Part shown: piece by piece, positions 23,835 through 31,125 of the stretch
Numbering within the stretch: the stretch's first letter is position 1
Layout of the letters: every line of letters begins with the position of its first letter
NCBI RefSeq assembly: GCF_000337575.1
Contig: NZ_AOIM01000039.1
Location: 109,028-141,508, forward strand
From: Natrialba hulunbeirensis JCM 10989
GTDB lineage: Archaea > Halobacteriota > Halobacteria > Halobacteriales > Natrialbaceae
Direction of reading: 5' to 3'
DNA: 32,481 nucleotides
Program-made: the position numbers and the translations under genes
Notes under the pieces: generated by a model
Databases searched by the model: none
What the model was told of the DNA's origin: nothing
The model's input: only the letters and a program-made list of their open reading frames with translations

Positions 23835-26000
23835 ATGATCGCACGCAATCAGCTACTTGTACTCCTCGTCACGGCATTGCTCGTGACATCGGGCGCAGCG
23901 ATGGTCGCTGGGGCGACACCAAGCGCGAGTGTCAGCGGCCAGGACGAGGGTGACACTGAAACAGACGCCGAACCGGAGACAGAATCGGACAGCACAGCCA
24001 CCGACGAGACCGACAACGGTGATGGAGCCGACGCCGACGATCAGGGGCTCGAACCTGACCCCGACGATGAAGCCGAGACCGCAACGGTCACGTTCGAAGA
24101 CCAGTCGACCGCCGGTGACTCCGTCGTCGTCGACGAGGCGACACTCCCCGAGGGCGGCTTCGTCACAATTCACGACAGCAGCCTTCTCATCGGCGAAACC
24201 TTCGACAGCGTGATCGGCACCTCCGACTACCTCGAGGCAGGCACCCACGAGCAGATTGAGATCGAATTCGAGGAGCCACTCGAGGCGGACGAGACACTGA
24301 TCGCGATGCCACACCTGGATACGAACGATAACCAGGAGTACGATTTCGTCGAGACAGAGGGTGCAGAAGATGGCCCGTACCTGACGGCGGATGATGAGCC
24401 GGTGACCGACGAGGCGGTTGTAACGGTTGAGGACGACGTTCCTGAGGAGGACGAACCGGTTGATGAGGAACCGCCAGTCGACGATGAGGAGCCGGTTGAC
24501 GATGAACCGCCAGTCGATGACGAGGAGCCGGTCGATGATGAGAAACCGGTTGACGAGCCAGACGAGGAGAAACCGGATGACAAGGACGAAAAGCCGGATG
24601 AGAAGACGGACGACGAGAAAGCGGATGAAGACGAGATAGATGACAAAGACGACAAGAAAGATGATGATCTCGATGAGACGGACGACGAGAAAGGAGATGA
24701 GGACGCAGTAGACGACAAGGGCGACAAAGAGGACGAGAAAGACAAAAAAGACGAGAAACCTGACGATCACGACAAACCCGACGAAACTGACGAAATCGAT
24801 GATGAACCCGTTGACGACACGGAACCTCCTGTCGACGATGAGGAGCCAGCCGAAACACCATACGACGGCGAACTAACCGTCACCATTGACAGCGCGCTCC
24901 TCGTCGTGCACGATCTGCACGAGGACTACGGGGACTACGAGGACGGGCACGACAACGACCAGGAACACGAACACGACCAGGAACACGAACACGATCAAGA
25001 CCACGATCAGGAATACGAACACAACCACCAGGACCACCAGGGCCACAACGGAGCTATGAGTGACCACCAGCTCGAGGTCACCATCGAAGAACCAACGATA
25101 ACCGGTCTCGACGAAGCTGGTGACGAACCCGCCGACACCAACGATATCCACAGCGCATCGATCCTCGTCGTCGTCGAGGACGACGACCTCCCAGGCGAGG
25201 CAGCGATGACCGACGAGCACGATGAACTCACACTCGAGTCCGCGACGATTATCGTGGTTGCTCACGGCGTTGCCGATGTCGATGGTGAGGACACTGGTGC
25301 TGTCGACCACGATGAGGAGACAGAAACCGAGACTGAGACAGAAACTGACGACGTGACCGACGACGAAGAAACGGCTGAGACCGATGCGGGTGTCTGCTGT
25401 GGCTCGGCTGCTGACCACGATGAGCCAGCAGACACTGACGAGGAGTACGACGGTGATGACGAAACTGACGGGTACGACGAAGCCGACGACGACCGCGCAG
25501 ACGATGCTGATGAGTACGACGATGGCGACGCTGACGACGAAATGGATGACACGGACACCGACGAACACGACGCACTCGAGGTGACGATCGAACAGGCGAC
25601 CGTCTTCGTCGTGCTCGACGACCACGGTGTGATGGACGAGACAACGGAGACGGAGACCGAGACGGGCGCTGACGACGAGACCGACACGGACACCGAAACC
25701 GAAACGGACTGTCCTGGCCCTGACGAGGCAGATACCGACGACCCTGCCGACACTGACGAAGAGTCAGCGACCGACACGTTCGACGTGACCATCGACCAGG
25801 CGACGATCATGGTCATTCTCGTGGACCACGACGCGATTGATGACGTGATCGACGAGTCGGAGAACGGTGTTGATGTGAACGGTGACGAAGACGAGTACGT
25901 CAACGGTGACGAGGACGAAGACGAGACTGACACCAACGGCGACTGTCCGCCATCGAACGGGACCGAGACAGCTGACGACGCAACTGCTGTACTCGCCTAA
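23835..26000 (+). CDS. Extremely acidic secreted protein: DUF7282-type domain, Asp/Glu/Pro/Lys repeats, His-rich block, five strand motifs
   Basis: The product is 721 aa from the ATG at 23835. Residues 1-27 form a Sec-type signal peptide (LLVLLVTALLVTSGAAMVAG). Residues 83-199 match the haloarchaeal DUF7282 domain (VTFEDQSTAGDSVVVDEATL, GGFVTIHDSSLL, LIAMPHLDTNDNQEYDF). Residues 200-340 are PVDDEEPVDDEP-type repeats grading into Lys/Asp/Glu runs, with Lys unusually frequent for a haloarchaeon. From residue 343 on, five hydrophobic strand motifs recur in acidic linkers (LTVTIDSALLVVHD, IHSASILVVVED, LTLESATIIVVAHG, LEVTIEQATVFVVLDDHG, FDVTIDQATIMVILVDHD). A His/Asp/Gln block lies at 24955-25050. 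No C-terminal anchor or sortase-like signal is visible. Function is unknown; a surface or extracellular, possibly metal-binding, role is inferred. Confidence 0.85.
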   Translation: MIARNQLLVLLVTALLVTSGAAMVAGATPSASVSGQDEGDTETDAEPETESDSTATDETDNGDGADADDQGLEPDPDDEAETATVTFEDQSTAGDSVVVDEATLPEGGFVTIHDSSLLIGETFDSVIGTSDYLEAGTHEQIEIEFEEPLEADETLIAMPHLDTNDNQEYDFVETEGAEDGPYLTADDEPVTDEAVVTVEDDVPEEDEPVDEEPPVDDEEPVDDEPPVDDEEPVDDEKPVDEPDEEKPDDKDEKPDEKTDDEKADEDEIDDKDDKKDDDLDETDDEKGDEDAVDDKGDKEDEKDKKDEKPDDHDKPDETDEIDDEPVDDTEPPVDDEEPAETPYDGELTVTIDSALLVVHDLHEDYGDYEDGHDNDQEHEHDQEHEHDQDHDQEYEHNHQDHQGHNGAMSDHQLEVTIEEPTITGLDEAGDEPADTNDIHSASILVVVEDDDLPGEAAMTDEHDELTLESATIIVVAHGVADVDGEDTGAVDHDEETETETETETDDVTDDEETAETDAGVCCGSAADHDEPADTDEEYDGDDETDGYDEADDDRADDADEYDDGDADDEMDDTDTDEHDALEVTIEQATVFVVLDDHGVMDETTETETETGADDETDTDTETETDCPGPDEADTDDPADTDEESATDTFDVTIDQATIMVILVDHDAIDDVIDESENGVDVNGDEDEYVNGDEDEDETDTNGDCPPSNGTETADDATAVLA
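24955..25050 (+). repeat. Tandem 18-bp repeats encoding an Asp-Gln-Glu-His block
   Basis: The unit gaccaggaacacgaacac occurs twice exactly and then in degenerate form, encoding DQEHEH repeats that end in NHQDHQGHN. Confidence 0.8.
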
Positions 26001-26310
26001 GCACGCCACGCGTCGCTTCGACACATATTTTTTCGCAGTCGGTAGCACGACTTCGACACTCCTGTCACTGACGCTGTCTCACTGGCTCTCTTGCAGTACA
26101 GACAACTGCCGTTGCAATACGGACAACTGTTCTTTTGAGTACAACCCGCATCGATCGGTGCCCTCCCGCTCGAGATCGGCCTGTCTAATGTCTTGGCCCG
26201 GTGGTGAACCGCGATAGTGGGCGCTACTGGGGTTGAGAGAGAGGGGGAGATAGTAACAGAAGCAGTAACAGAACGCGGGTCAGTGACAGATGGACAGATC
26301 TGGGTCCGAG
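26001..26310. other. Gene-free stretch between convergent genes
   Basis: The only structure I see is the pair of 18-bp direct repeats at 26091-26129 and, toward the right, a purine-rich run with gagagagagg and repeated agtaacag. Confidence 0.5.
26091..26129. repeat. 18-bp direct repeats with 21-bp period
   Basis: The sequences ttgcagtacagacaactg (26091-26108) and ttgcaatacggacaactg (26112-26129) match at 16 of 18 positions. They lie between the convergent secreted-protein and DUF7344 genes. Confidence 0.7.
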
Positions 26311-26814
26311 TCAGTAAAACAGCCGGTACAGACTACTCACCGCAACCGCGAGCAAAATGAGCACACTCCAGAGAACCGGATCGACACTCGAGAACACCGG
26401 CAGATCGAGACCGGCCAGCGCGATCAGTCCGAGGCCGAGAAAACAGGCGGCGAGGTGGAACTGCAGGACGGTCGAGCGGTCGCCGTCGTGGCCGTCGATG
26501 TAGCCGACGACGGTTTCGAAGTTCGGGCCAGGTTGGATGGTTTTCGCATCGGAGTCGTACTCGATGACGGCATCCTCCTCGAGTTGGGGAAGATGTGTCT
26601 GCTGGAGGGAGACGTAGACGCTCTTGTAGAGATTGTTCGGAACGGGTGTCGTATCGGATTCCGTTGCGGCAATCTCCGTTGCGACGTCCGAGACGTCGAC
26701 GTGTCCGGACTGGCGTGCAAGCAGCTGGACGATGGCACGCCGTCTGTCGTTCCCGAGGATGTGAAACACCTCACTTTCCGCGAGCGCCTCAGATCTGGTC
26801 CTCTGCACAGACAT
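26311..26814 (-). CDS. Membrane-anchored HTH protein (DUF7344 type), paralog A
   Basis: The product is 167 aa. The N-terminal winged-helix-like DUF7344 region reads VFHILGNDRRRAIVQLLARQ, then VSDVATEIAATE, then YVSLQQTHLPQLEEDAVIEYD. Two C-terminal membrane helices follow (FHLAACFLGLGLIALAGLDL and LWSVLILLAVAVSSLYRLFY). Such proteins are abundant in haloarchaea and are presumed transcription regulators; none of the targets can be read here. A second, clearly related gene lies at 31453-31995 in this window. Start at the ATG at 26814. The upstream region contains a 9-bp inverted repeat pair. Confidence 0.85.
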   Translation of the reverse strand: MSVQRTRSEALAESEVFHILGNDRRRAIVQLLARQSGHVDVSDVATEIAATESDTTPVPNNLYKSVYVSLQQTHLPQLEEDAVIEYDSDAKTIQPGPNFETVVGYIDGHDGDRSTVLQFHLAACFLGLGLIALAGLDLPVFSSVDPVLWSVLILLAVAVSSLYRLFY

Positions 26815-27126
26815 TGCTTAGCGTGACGTCAGTGGTCTCATCTCGGCGAGCAGTTCGTCGTCGGCCCTCATACACGTCATCTGTTTTGCGAACCACTGAC
26901 TTTAACCTGCGGTATTTTGTCCCTGCATAACGGTGTAGAAACTAGCTGGCTACGGTACGGTCGGCGACTGGTTTGTCGCGATGAGGGTGTTGCGTCGTTG
27001 ACTGTAAATGACAGTCGATAGCTGGGTGCGGAGCCGGATCGGGACGCTGTCTTCCGTCTTGATTCTGAAGGGTTCTCGAGTACGGATTCTAACTAAAACG
27101 CGCCTCCGAGCGACGGAGAGTGGGAG
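26815..27126. other. Upstream region of DUF7344 gene A with inverted repeats
   Basis: Arms gtcagtggt (26828-26836) and accactgac (26892-26900) are exact inverted repeats 55 bp apart in the promoter region. A 6-bp hairpin gactgt/acagtc occupies 27000-27016. No gene is supported. Confidence 0.5.
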
Positions 27127-27297
27127 TCACTCACGTTCGTCGCCCGGCAGATGGCCACCGGATTGCATCTCACGATACGTCGTACAGGCCGGACAGCCGT
27201 GGACGATGTCGCCGTTGTCACCGAAGACGCGGGCAAACTGCTGGGTGACGTGGGTGTCACAGTTTCGACAGCGAGCGCCTGCTGTCGACGATTCCAT
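27127..27297 (-). CDS. Small zinc-finger protein (two CxxC pairs), DUF7563-like
   Basis: The product is 56 aa from the ATG at 27297; an ATG at 27327 would add ten residues. The sequence ARCRNCDTHVTQQFARVF and then GDNGDIVHGCPACTTYRE gives two CxxC knuckles 21 residues apart, a zinc ribbon. The phrase THVTQQFARVFGDN is familiar from small haloarchaeal zinc-finger proteins grouped near DUF7563. These are numerous in Halobacteria and probably regulatory or RNA/DNA-binding, without firm function. The longer upstream frame to 27570 lacks coding character. Confidence 0.75.
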   Translation of the reverse strand: MESSTAGARCRNCDTHVTQQFARVFGDNGDIVHGCPACTTYREMQSGGHLPGDERE

Positions 27298-27920
27298 CGG
27301 ACGCCAGTTCTGTTGGGATGATTTCATGGTGAACGTACTGGTGTAGGGTGGGTGTCGTCGTGAATACCGATGCGGACAGTTGGTGTCTCGAGTGTACTTG
27401 TCAGTCGATGCTCGTGGCTGGTGGCGGTCGTCGTCGTCATCGGGTGACTGCAGTGTCGTGACGTGGGAGTAGGGAGACACTGCAACTGTCGCTGTCGCCA
27501 CAATCGCAACTGCGCACAGTTCGCCAGCCAACCAGGGGTGGGTGTCAGTGTATCCGAGCACACACCGCAATTCGCCTGCCAGCGGGGGCTCCAGTCTCTG
27601 CAGTCGGCGACACCGTGGCGGTTCACTCGACCACCGAACCGACTGCTCGACCCGTCACGACTGGGGCCGACTCGCGGCAGCGACAGCGTGTGACTCGGCA
27701 TCACTACGACCGAGGGGGATAGATCCGAATAAAGGACGGCGTCCGTTCACTGTGCTGGCCACCAGACAGTACCGGAAATACCGAATTTCCACCGGTTATA
27801 CCCGACTCAGGGGCCATATGGAGGGGAATAACTGGCGATACGTTCACAAATCATCAAGCTGGATTTGGTTCGATTGCTCCTCGTTCGCCACGCGGTCCCG
27901 ACCGCAGCGCTCCGTTCGAG

Positions 27921-27962
27921 CGCCCGAAACACGATATTACCCGCTCGAAATAAGATATTTCG
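27921..27962. promoter_or_regulatory. Direct repeats (21-bp period) with embedded palindrome, candidate operator
   Basis: The sequences cgcccgaaacacgatatt (27921-27938) and cgctcgaaataagatatt (27942-27959) match at 15 of 18 positions. The second copy leads into a perfect palindrome (cgaaat, 5 bp, atttcg). They end about 40 bp before the TATA box at 28001. Confidence 0.5.
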
Positions 27963-28000
27963 CAACGGAATGCGTGACTTTCCAGCGAGAAGGCACATCG

Positions 28001-28010
28001 TTATAAAATA
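28001..28010 (+). promoter_or_regulatory. Strong TATA box upstream of the HTH gene at 28152
   Basis: The sequence ttataaaata would start transcription near 28030, leaving a leader of about 120 nt before the ATG at 28152, which is long for a haloarchaeon. Confidence 0.5.
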
Positions 28011-28151
28011 CCACTCTCGCTTACCGGTTGTATTGTTGGAACGTACTCCCGGTCGCCGCGACGGCGCGGCACCACCGATCCGATCGTTCCCGACTGCCAC
28101 CTCTCGACACCGAGAGCGAACCAGCGTAACCTCCGCAGACAGGTGAGACCG

Positions 28152-28484
28152 ATGTCCACGAAAGCGACCAACTCTCAGACGACCCCGACGACCGACCCAA
28201 CAATTCAGCTCGACGTCCTCGGCGACGAGTGTGCGCGAACAATACTCGTCGCAACGAGTGCAGGACCGAAAACAGCCAAGGAACTAACCGACCGAACCGA
28301 CAGCTCCTCGGCAACCGTCTATCGCCGAATCAACAACCTACTCGAGAGCAACCTGCTCGCAGAGTGTGTTCGATTCGAGAGCGACGGTTCGCATACGACC
28401 GCCTACGAGGCGACCGTCGAACACGTCGAGGTACAGATCGACGCCGACGGCATCGACGTGGCACTGTCAGCGATGGACGAGTGA
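28152..28484 (+). CDS. ArsR-like winged-helix transcriptional regulator
   Basis: The product is 110 aa from the ATG at 28152 (another ATG at 28143 adds three residues). LDVLGDECARTILVATSAGP and KTAKELTDRTDSSSATVYRR followed by INNLLESNLLAECVRF form a winged helix with a recognisable recognition helix (SSSATVYRRINNLL). The C-terminal YEATVEHVEVQIDADGIDVA is a short beta segment found in this haloarchaeal HTH group. No partner gene follows, whereas I recall relatives often preceding a small membrane protein. DNA target and signal are unknown. Candidate operators lie upstream at 27921-27962. Confidence 0.82.
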   Translation: MSTKATNSQTTPTTDPTIQLDVLGDECARTILVATSAGPKTAKELTDRTDSSSATVYRRINNLLESNLLAECVRFESDGSHTTAYEATVEHVEVQIDADGIDVALSAMDE

Positions 28485-28551
28485 GGGGTTGGCGTTCCTG
28501 GCGGGATCGTGATAGAAACTCACACGCGTTTGCCGCCGTCGACCGCTACAA

Positions 28552-28579
28552 GTGACTGTACGGGGGATTGAACAGTCAC
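28552..28579. promoter_or_regulatory. Perfect 8-bp dyad with 12-bp spacer
   Basis: Arms gtgactgt (28552-28559) and acagtcac (28572-28579) lie between the two HTH genes, about 85 bp before the PadR gene's TATA region. The geometry is the same as the dyad at 22056-22083. It could also act as a stem-loop after the upstream gene. Confidence 0.45.
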
Positions 28580-28705
28580 GACGAAACCGTTGTCACGAGA
28601 ACAATCGGTTTAGACAGTTTGAAACATACTGAAAGAAGTACTAACAGCCCTGTATGATACGGATAACAAATATCTACTCAATGGTACGGTCACTGTGATT
28701 GAGCA

Positions 28706-28981
28706 ATGCACGATCTGACCGGCTTCCAGCGAGATTTGTTGTACGTAATCGCAGGGGCTGACCAGCCATCTGGACAAACAGTCAAAGACGAAGTGGAACA
28801 GTACTATAGTTCGGAGATAAATCACGGTCGGTTGTATCCGAATCTGGATACGCTTGTGAACAAAGAGCTCGTCGAGAAGGGACAACTCGACAGGCGAACG
28901 AACTATTATGCGATCACGGACGACGGGCGTCAGCAGATCGACGACCGTCGAAAGTGGGAAGGTCAGTACGTGGATTTCTGA
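28706..28981 (+). CDS. PadR-family transcriptional regulator
   Basis: The product is 91 aa, covering a single PadR-type winged helix without the long C-terminal dimerisation domain of PadR-s2 proteins. It begins MHDLTGFQRDLLYVIAGADQ. SEINHGRLYPNLDTLVNKEL is the recognition helix region, with the LYP-L-L signature of PadR. It ends with GQLDRRTNYYAITDDGRQQI, the wing. Haloarchaea carry many such short PadR regulators. The start at 28706 is supported by an AT-rich acaaatatc sequence near 28665-28673. Confidence 0.9.
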   Translation: MHDLTGFQRDLLYVIAGADQPSGQTVKDEVEQYYSSEINHGRLYPNLDTLVNKELVEKGQLDRRTNYYAITDDGRQQIDDRRKWEGQYVDF

Positions 28982-29392
28982 GTGGGATCGTCAGCGACGG
29001 GAGTTCGTGAGGGTATCCGCCAACCGTCGAAAGTGGATCTGTTGTGAGTCTGGTGACTGTGATCGTATGCTGACAGCCGTGGCCGTGGCCGTGGCTACCG
29101 ACAATCACGTGTAATCGTCTCGTCGTCTCGAGTTCCTTCACACAGCGTTCACACCTCGTGCTGTCGTGACAGCTGTCGGTCACCGTTCATGGATGCATAC
29201 AGTCGTCTATCACCATCGTGCTGCCCGATTTTCTCACGTTGGGCCGTTAGGCGCCCATACTCGCACCCAGCAGGTCATCCATCGAGAATATCGCGGACAT
29301 AACAAAGCGGCCACGGCCGGTGTCTCTGTCCAAATGGTTCTGAGAACGCCGTCAACCGACGGGTTCGGCAGCCAATCGGTGGTGTCGTTGCG
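28982..29392. other. Gene-free stretch after the PadR gene
   Basis: The sequence ccgtcgaaagtgg at 28945-28957 (in the PadR gene) recurs at 29024-29036. A gccgtg hexamer repeats three times at 29076-29093. Palindromes gctgtc/gacagc and gacagctgtc overlap at 29160-29177. I see no supported gene. Confidence 0.5.
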
Positions 29393-30406
29393 ATGAGTTT
29401 GCGAACGGACACACAGACCCGATTGGGGACTGTTCGGCAGTATCCCAGCGATCTCGCGACGGTTTCGGTACTGGCCGTTGTTGCCTACCTCGTCGTGACG
29501 GGAATTGCCGAGGGAAGCGTCCTCAGATTGCTCGCGACGCTTCCACTCGTTCTGTTCCTACCGGGATACGCGCTCGTCTCCACACTGTTTCCGGCGCGTG
29601 AACGCACTGCACAGGAGACGACCGCAACGGCGCTCGATGTCGAGACCTATCCCCGTGGAATCGACCTCACAGAACGTCTCGGACTGGCGTTTGCGCTTTC
29701 GCTCGGTATCGCTCCGGTCGTTGCGCTCGTGTTAGCCGTTACCGACTGGGGACTGGCGACCGACCCGATCGCCGCCACGCTCGCGGTGCTCACCGTTGGA
29801 TTCGCACAGCTCGGCGCAGTCCGTCGACTCCGAGTCCCCAAAGCCAAACGGTTCTCCGTCGCACCGCTCGCAGCGCTGTCACGCTTTCGCAGGGATAACA
29901 CCGCCGCTGGAACGGTGACCTCTGCTATCCTGGCCGTGGCTATCGTCGCCGCCGTTGGAGCATTGCTCATCGGACTCATCGCTCCGCTTTCAGCCGGCGG
30001 CTTCACGCAACTCGCTCTGTACTCCGACGACGGCGGTGGCGAACTGGTCGCCGGCGAACTCGAGAACGAGGTCGACCCCGGCGAACCCGTTCCGGCCACG
30101 ATCGAGATCGAGAACCAGGAGGGTGAGGACGTGACCTACACCGTCGTCGTTCAGCAGCAGGTACTCGAGAACGGTGCCGTCACGGAACGGGCAGCACTCG
30201 AGACGCGGACGGTGTCGGTGGCGGATGGTGAACAGGAACTCGAAGAGTTCGACGTGGTGCCGGCCGCGGAGCCGGATGAGACGGTCCGAATTGCGGTGTT
30301 GTTGTACGATGAGGAGCCGACGGGTGAACCGACGGCCGAGGGTGCGGTTGCAGATACGAACTTCTGGGTGACGGTTACTGAGCCGGCTGTGGAGGAAGAT
30401 GACTGA
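29393..30406 (+). CDS. DUF1616 family membrane protein
   Basis: The product is 337 aa. Five hydrophobic segments occupy the first two thirds: VSVLAVVAYLVVTG, LLATLPLVLFLPGYALVSTL, LAFALSLGIAPVVALVLAVT, IAATLAVLTVGFAQLGAV and TSAILAVAIVAAVGALLIGL. The motif LPLVLFLPGYAL is characteristic of DUF1616. The C-terminal third, after APLSAGGFTQLALYS, is an acidic soluble beta-rich region (NQEGEDVTYTVVVQQQVLEN) predicted outside the cell. In haloarchaea DUF1616 proteins are often found near surface-glycosylation genes; here the only possibly related gene is the epimerase about 8 kb away. Function is unknown. Confidence 0.88.
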   Translation: MSLRTDTQTRLGTVRQYPSDLATVSVLAVVAYLVVTGIAEGSVLRLLATLPLVLFLPGYALVSTLFPARERTAQETTATALDVETYPRGIDLTERLGLAFALSLGIAPVVALVLAVTDWGLATDPIAATLAVLTVGFAQLGAVRRLRVPKAKRFSVAPLAALSRFRRDNTAAGTVTSAILAVAIVAAVGALLIGLIAPLSAGGFTQLALYSDDGGGELVAGELENEVDPGEPVPATIEIENQEGEDVTYTVVVQQQVLENGAVTERAALETRTVSVADGEQELEEFDVVPAAEPDETVRIAVLLYDEEPTGEPTAEGAVADTNFWVTVTEPAVEEDD

Positions 30407-30556
30407 TTTCGGTGGCTAGAACGCTATCGCTGCATTCGTGAATTGGTGGGTGGGGAGTCGGTGTCGGTTCGGTGGTAGCGTCAGCGTTGGTTTTCGGTGT
30501 TAGCGCCGGTGTCGGTATCAGCGTCAGAACCGTACCGATCGTCTGCAGTGCCATCA

Positions 30557-30615
30557 CAGGCAGCGCCACATAAGTAGCGCCACCGCAGGCAGCGTCACAG
30601 TAGGGAGCGCCACCG
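30557..30615. repeat. Two tandem copies of a 29-30 bp repeat
   Basis: Copies run 30557-30585 and 30586-30615, each beginning caggcagcg and ending agcgccaccg. An agcgccac-like octamer also repeats within each copy. The tract is noncoding, 79 bp before a membrane-protein start. Confidence 0.8.
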
Positions 30616-30693
30616 CAGAGACACGGTTCCTGGTCAAAACCTGTCCGACGTGCAATGAATGTTCTTCTGCAAGCGCCACGAACACGACACCAA

Positions 30694-31125
30694 ATGGACT
30701 CGCTCGTCATCGTCCTCCTGATGGCCGCCCTGCTCATCCAGGTCCCGATCGCGCTCCTCGTCCGGGTCGACGCTCGCCGCCAGGGGTTCGACAACCCCGA
30801 GATGTACGAACTCGGGATCCTCGTTCCGATGGGTGGAATTCTCGTCGTCCCCGCCTACATTTCGAAGCGGCGGTCGCTATCAAGGAGCGACGACGCTGAG
30901 AGTGTCGATACCGGTCGTGGTGGTTCCGATGTCAATGCCGATGCCGATACAGATGCCAATGCTGGCAGTAACGATGCCGGCACGCCTGTCGACGACGATA
31001 ACTCGAACAGGACCGATCGTGAGACCACCAGCACCGATCGCGACGCGAACTCAGCTACAGCGGGCGACGCTGTCCCGTCCAACTCGAGTCGAGCACAGCT
31101 GACAGAAACTGAGCCGGACTCCTGA
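30694..31125 (+). CDS. Small membrane protein with disordered acidic tail
   Basis: The product is 143 aa from the ATG at 30694. An ATG at 30655 would add 13 polar residues (LLQAPRTRHQ), which I consider less likely before a membrane helix. Two hydrophobic segments are present: SLVIVLLMAALLIQVPIALL and MYELGILVPMGGILVVPAYI, separated by VRVDARRQGFDNPE. The remaining 85 residues are a Ser/Thr/Asp/Asn/Ala-rich tail containing an in-frame gatgcc/aatgcc hexamer run (DVNADADTDANA). The membrane part resembles small uncharacterised haloarchaeal proteins; I do not name a family. Confidence 0.7.
   Translation: MDSLVIVLLMAALLIQVPIALLVRVDARRQGFDNPEMYELGILVPMGGILVVPAYISKRRSLSRSDDAESVDTGRGGSDVNADADTDANAGSNDAGTPVDDDNSNRTDRETTSTDRDANSATAGDAVPSNSSRAQLTETEPDS

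Larger units (their letters stand above)
27298..28151. other. 854-bp gene-free region with direct repeats and a promoter
   Basis: Several open frames exist on both strands, but their translations are Arg/Ser/Thr-rich with no motif and I do not support them. The right part holds 18-bp direct repeats (27921-27959), a CGAAAT/ATTTCG palindrome (27946-27962) and a strong TATA box (28001-28010). AT content rises here relative to the neighbouring genes. Confidence 0.55.

Noticed and set aside
23853-24770. 305-codon minus-strand hydrophobic frame opposite the acidic secreted protein
   Set aside because: Asp/Glu codons read backwards give Val/Ile/Leu/Phe, so the apparent membrane protein is an artefact.
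27298-28151. Candidate tRNA or structured RNA in the long gene-free region
   Set aside because: I found no cloverleaf or T-loop consensus and no conserved RNA motif.
30557-30615. Possible CRISPR-like repeats
   Set aside because: Only two adjacent copies without spacers; a simple tandem repeat.
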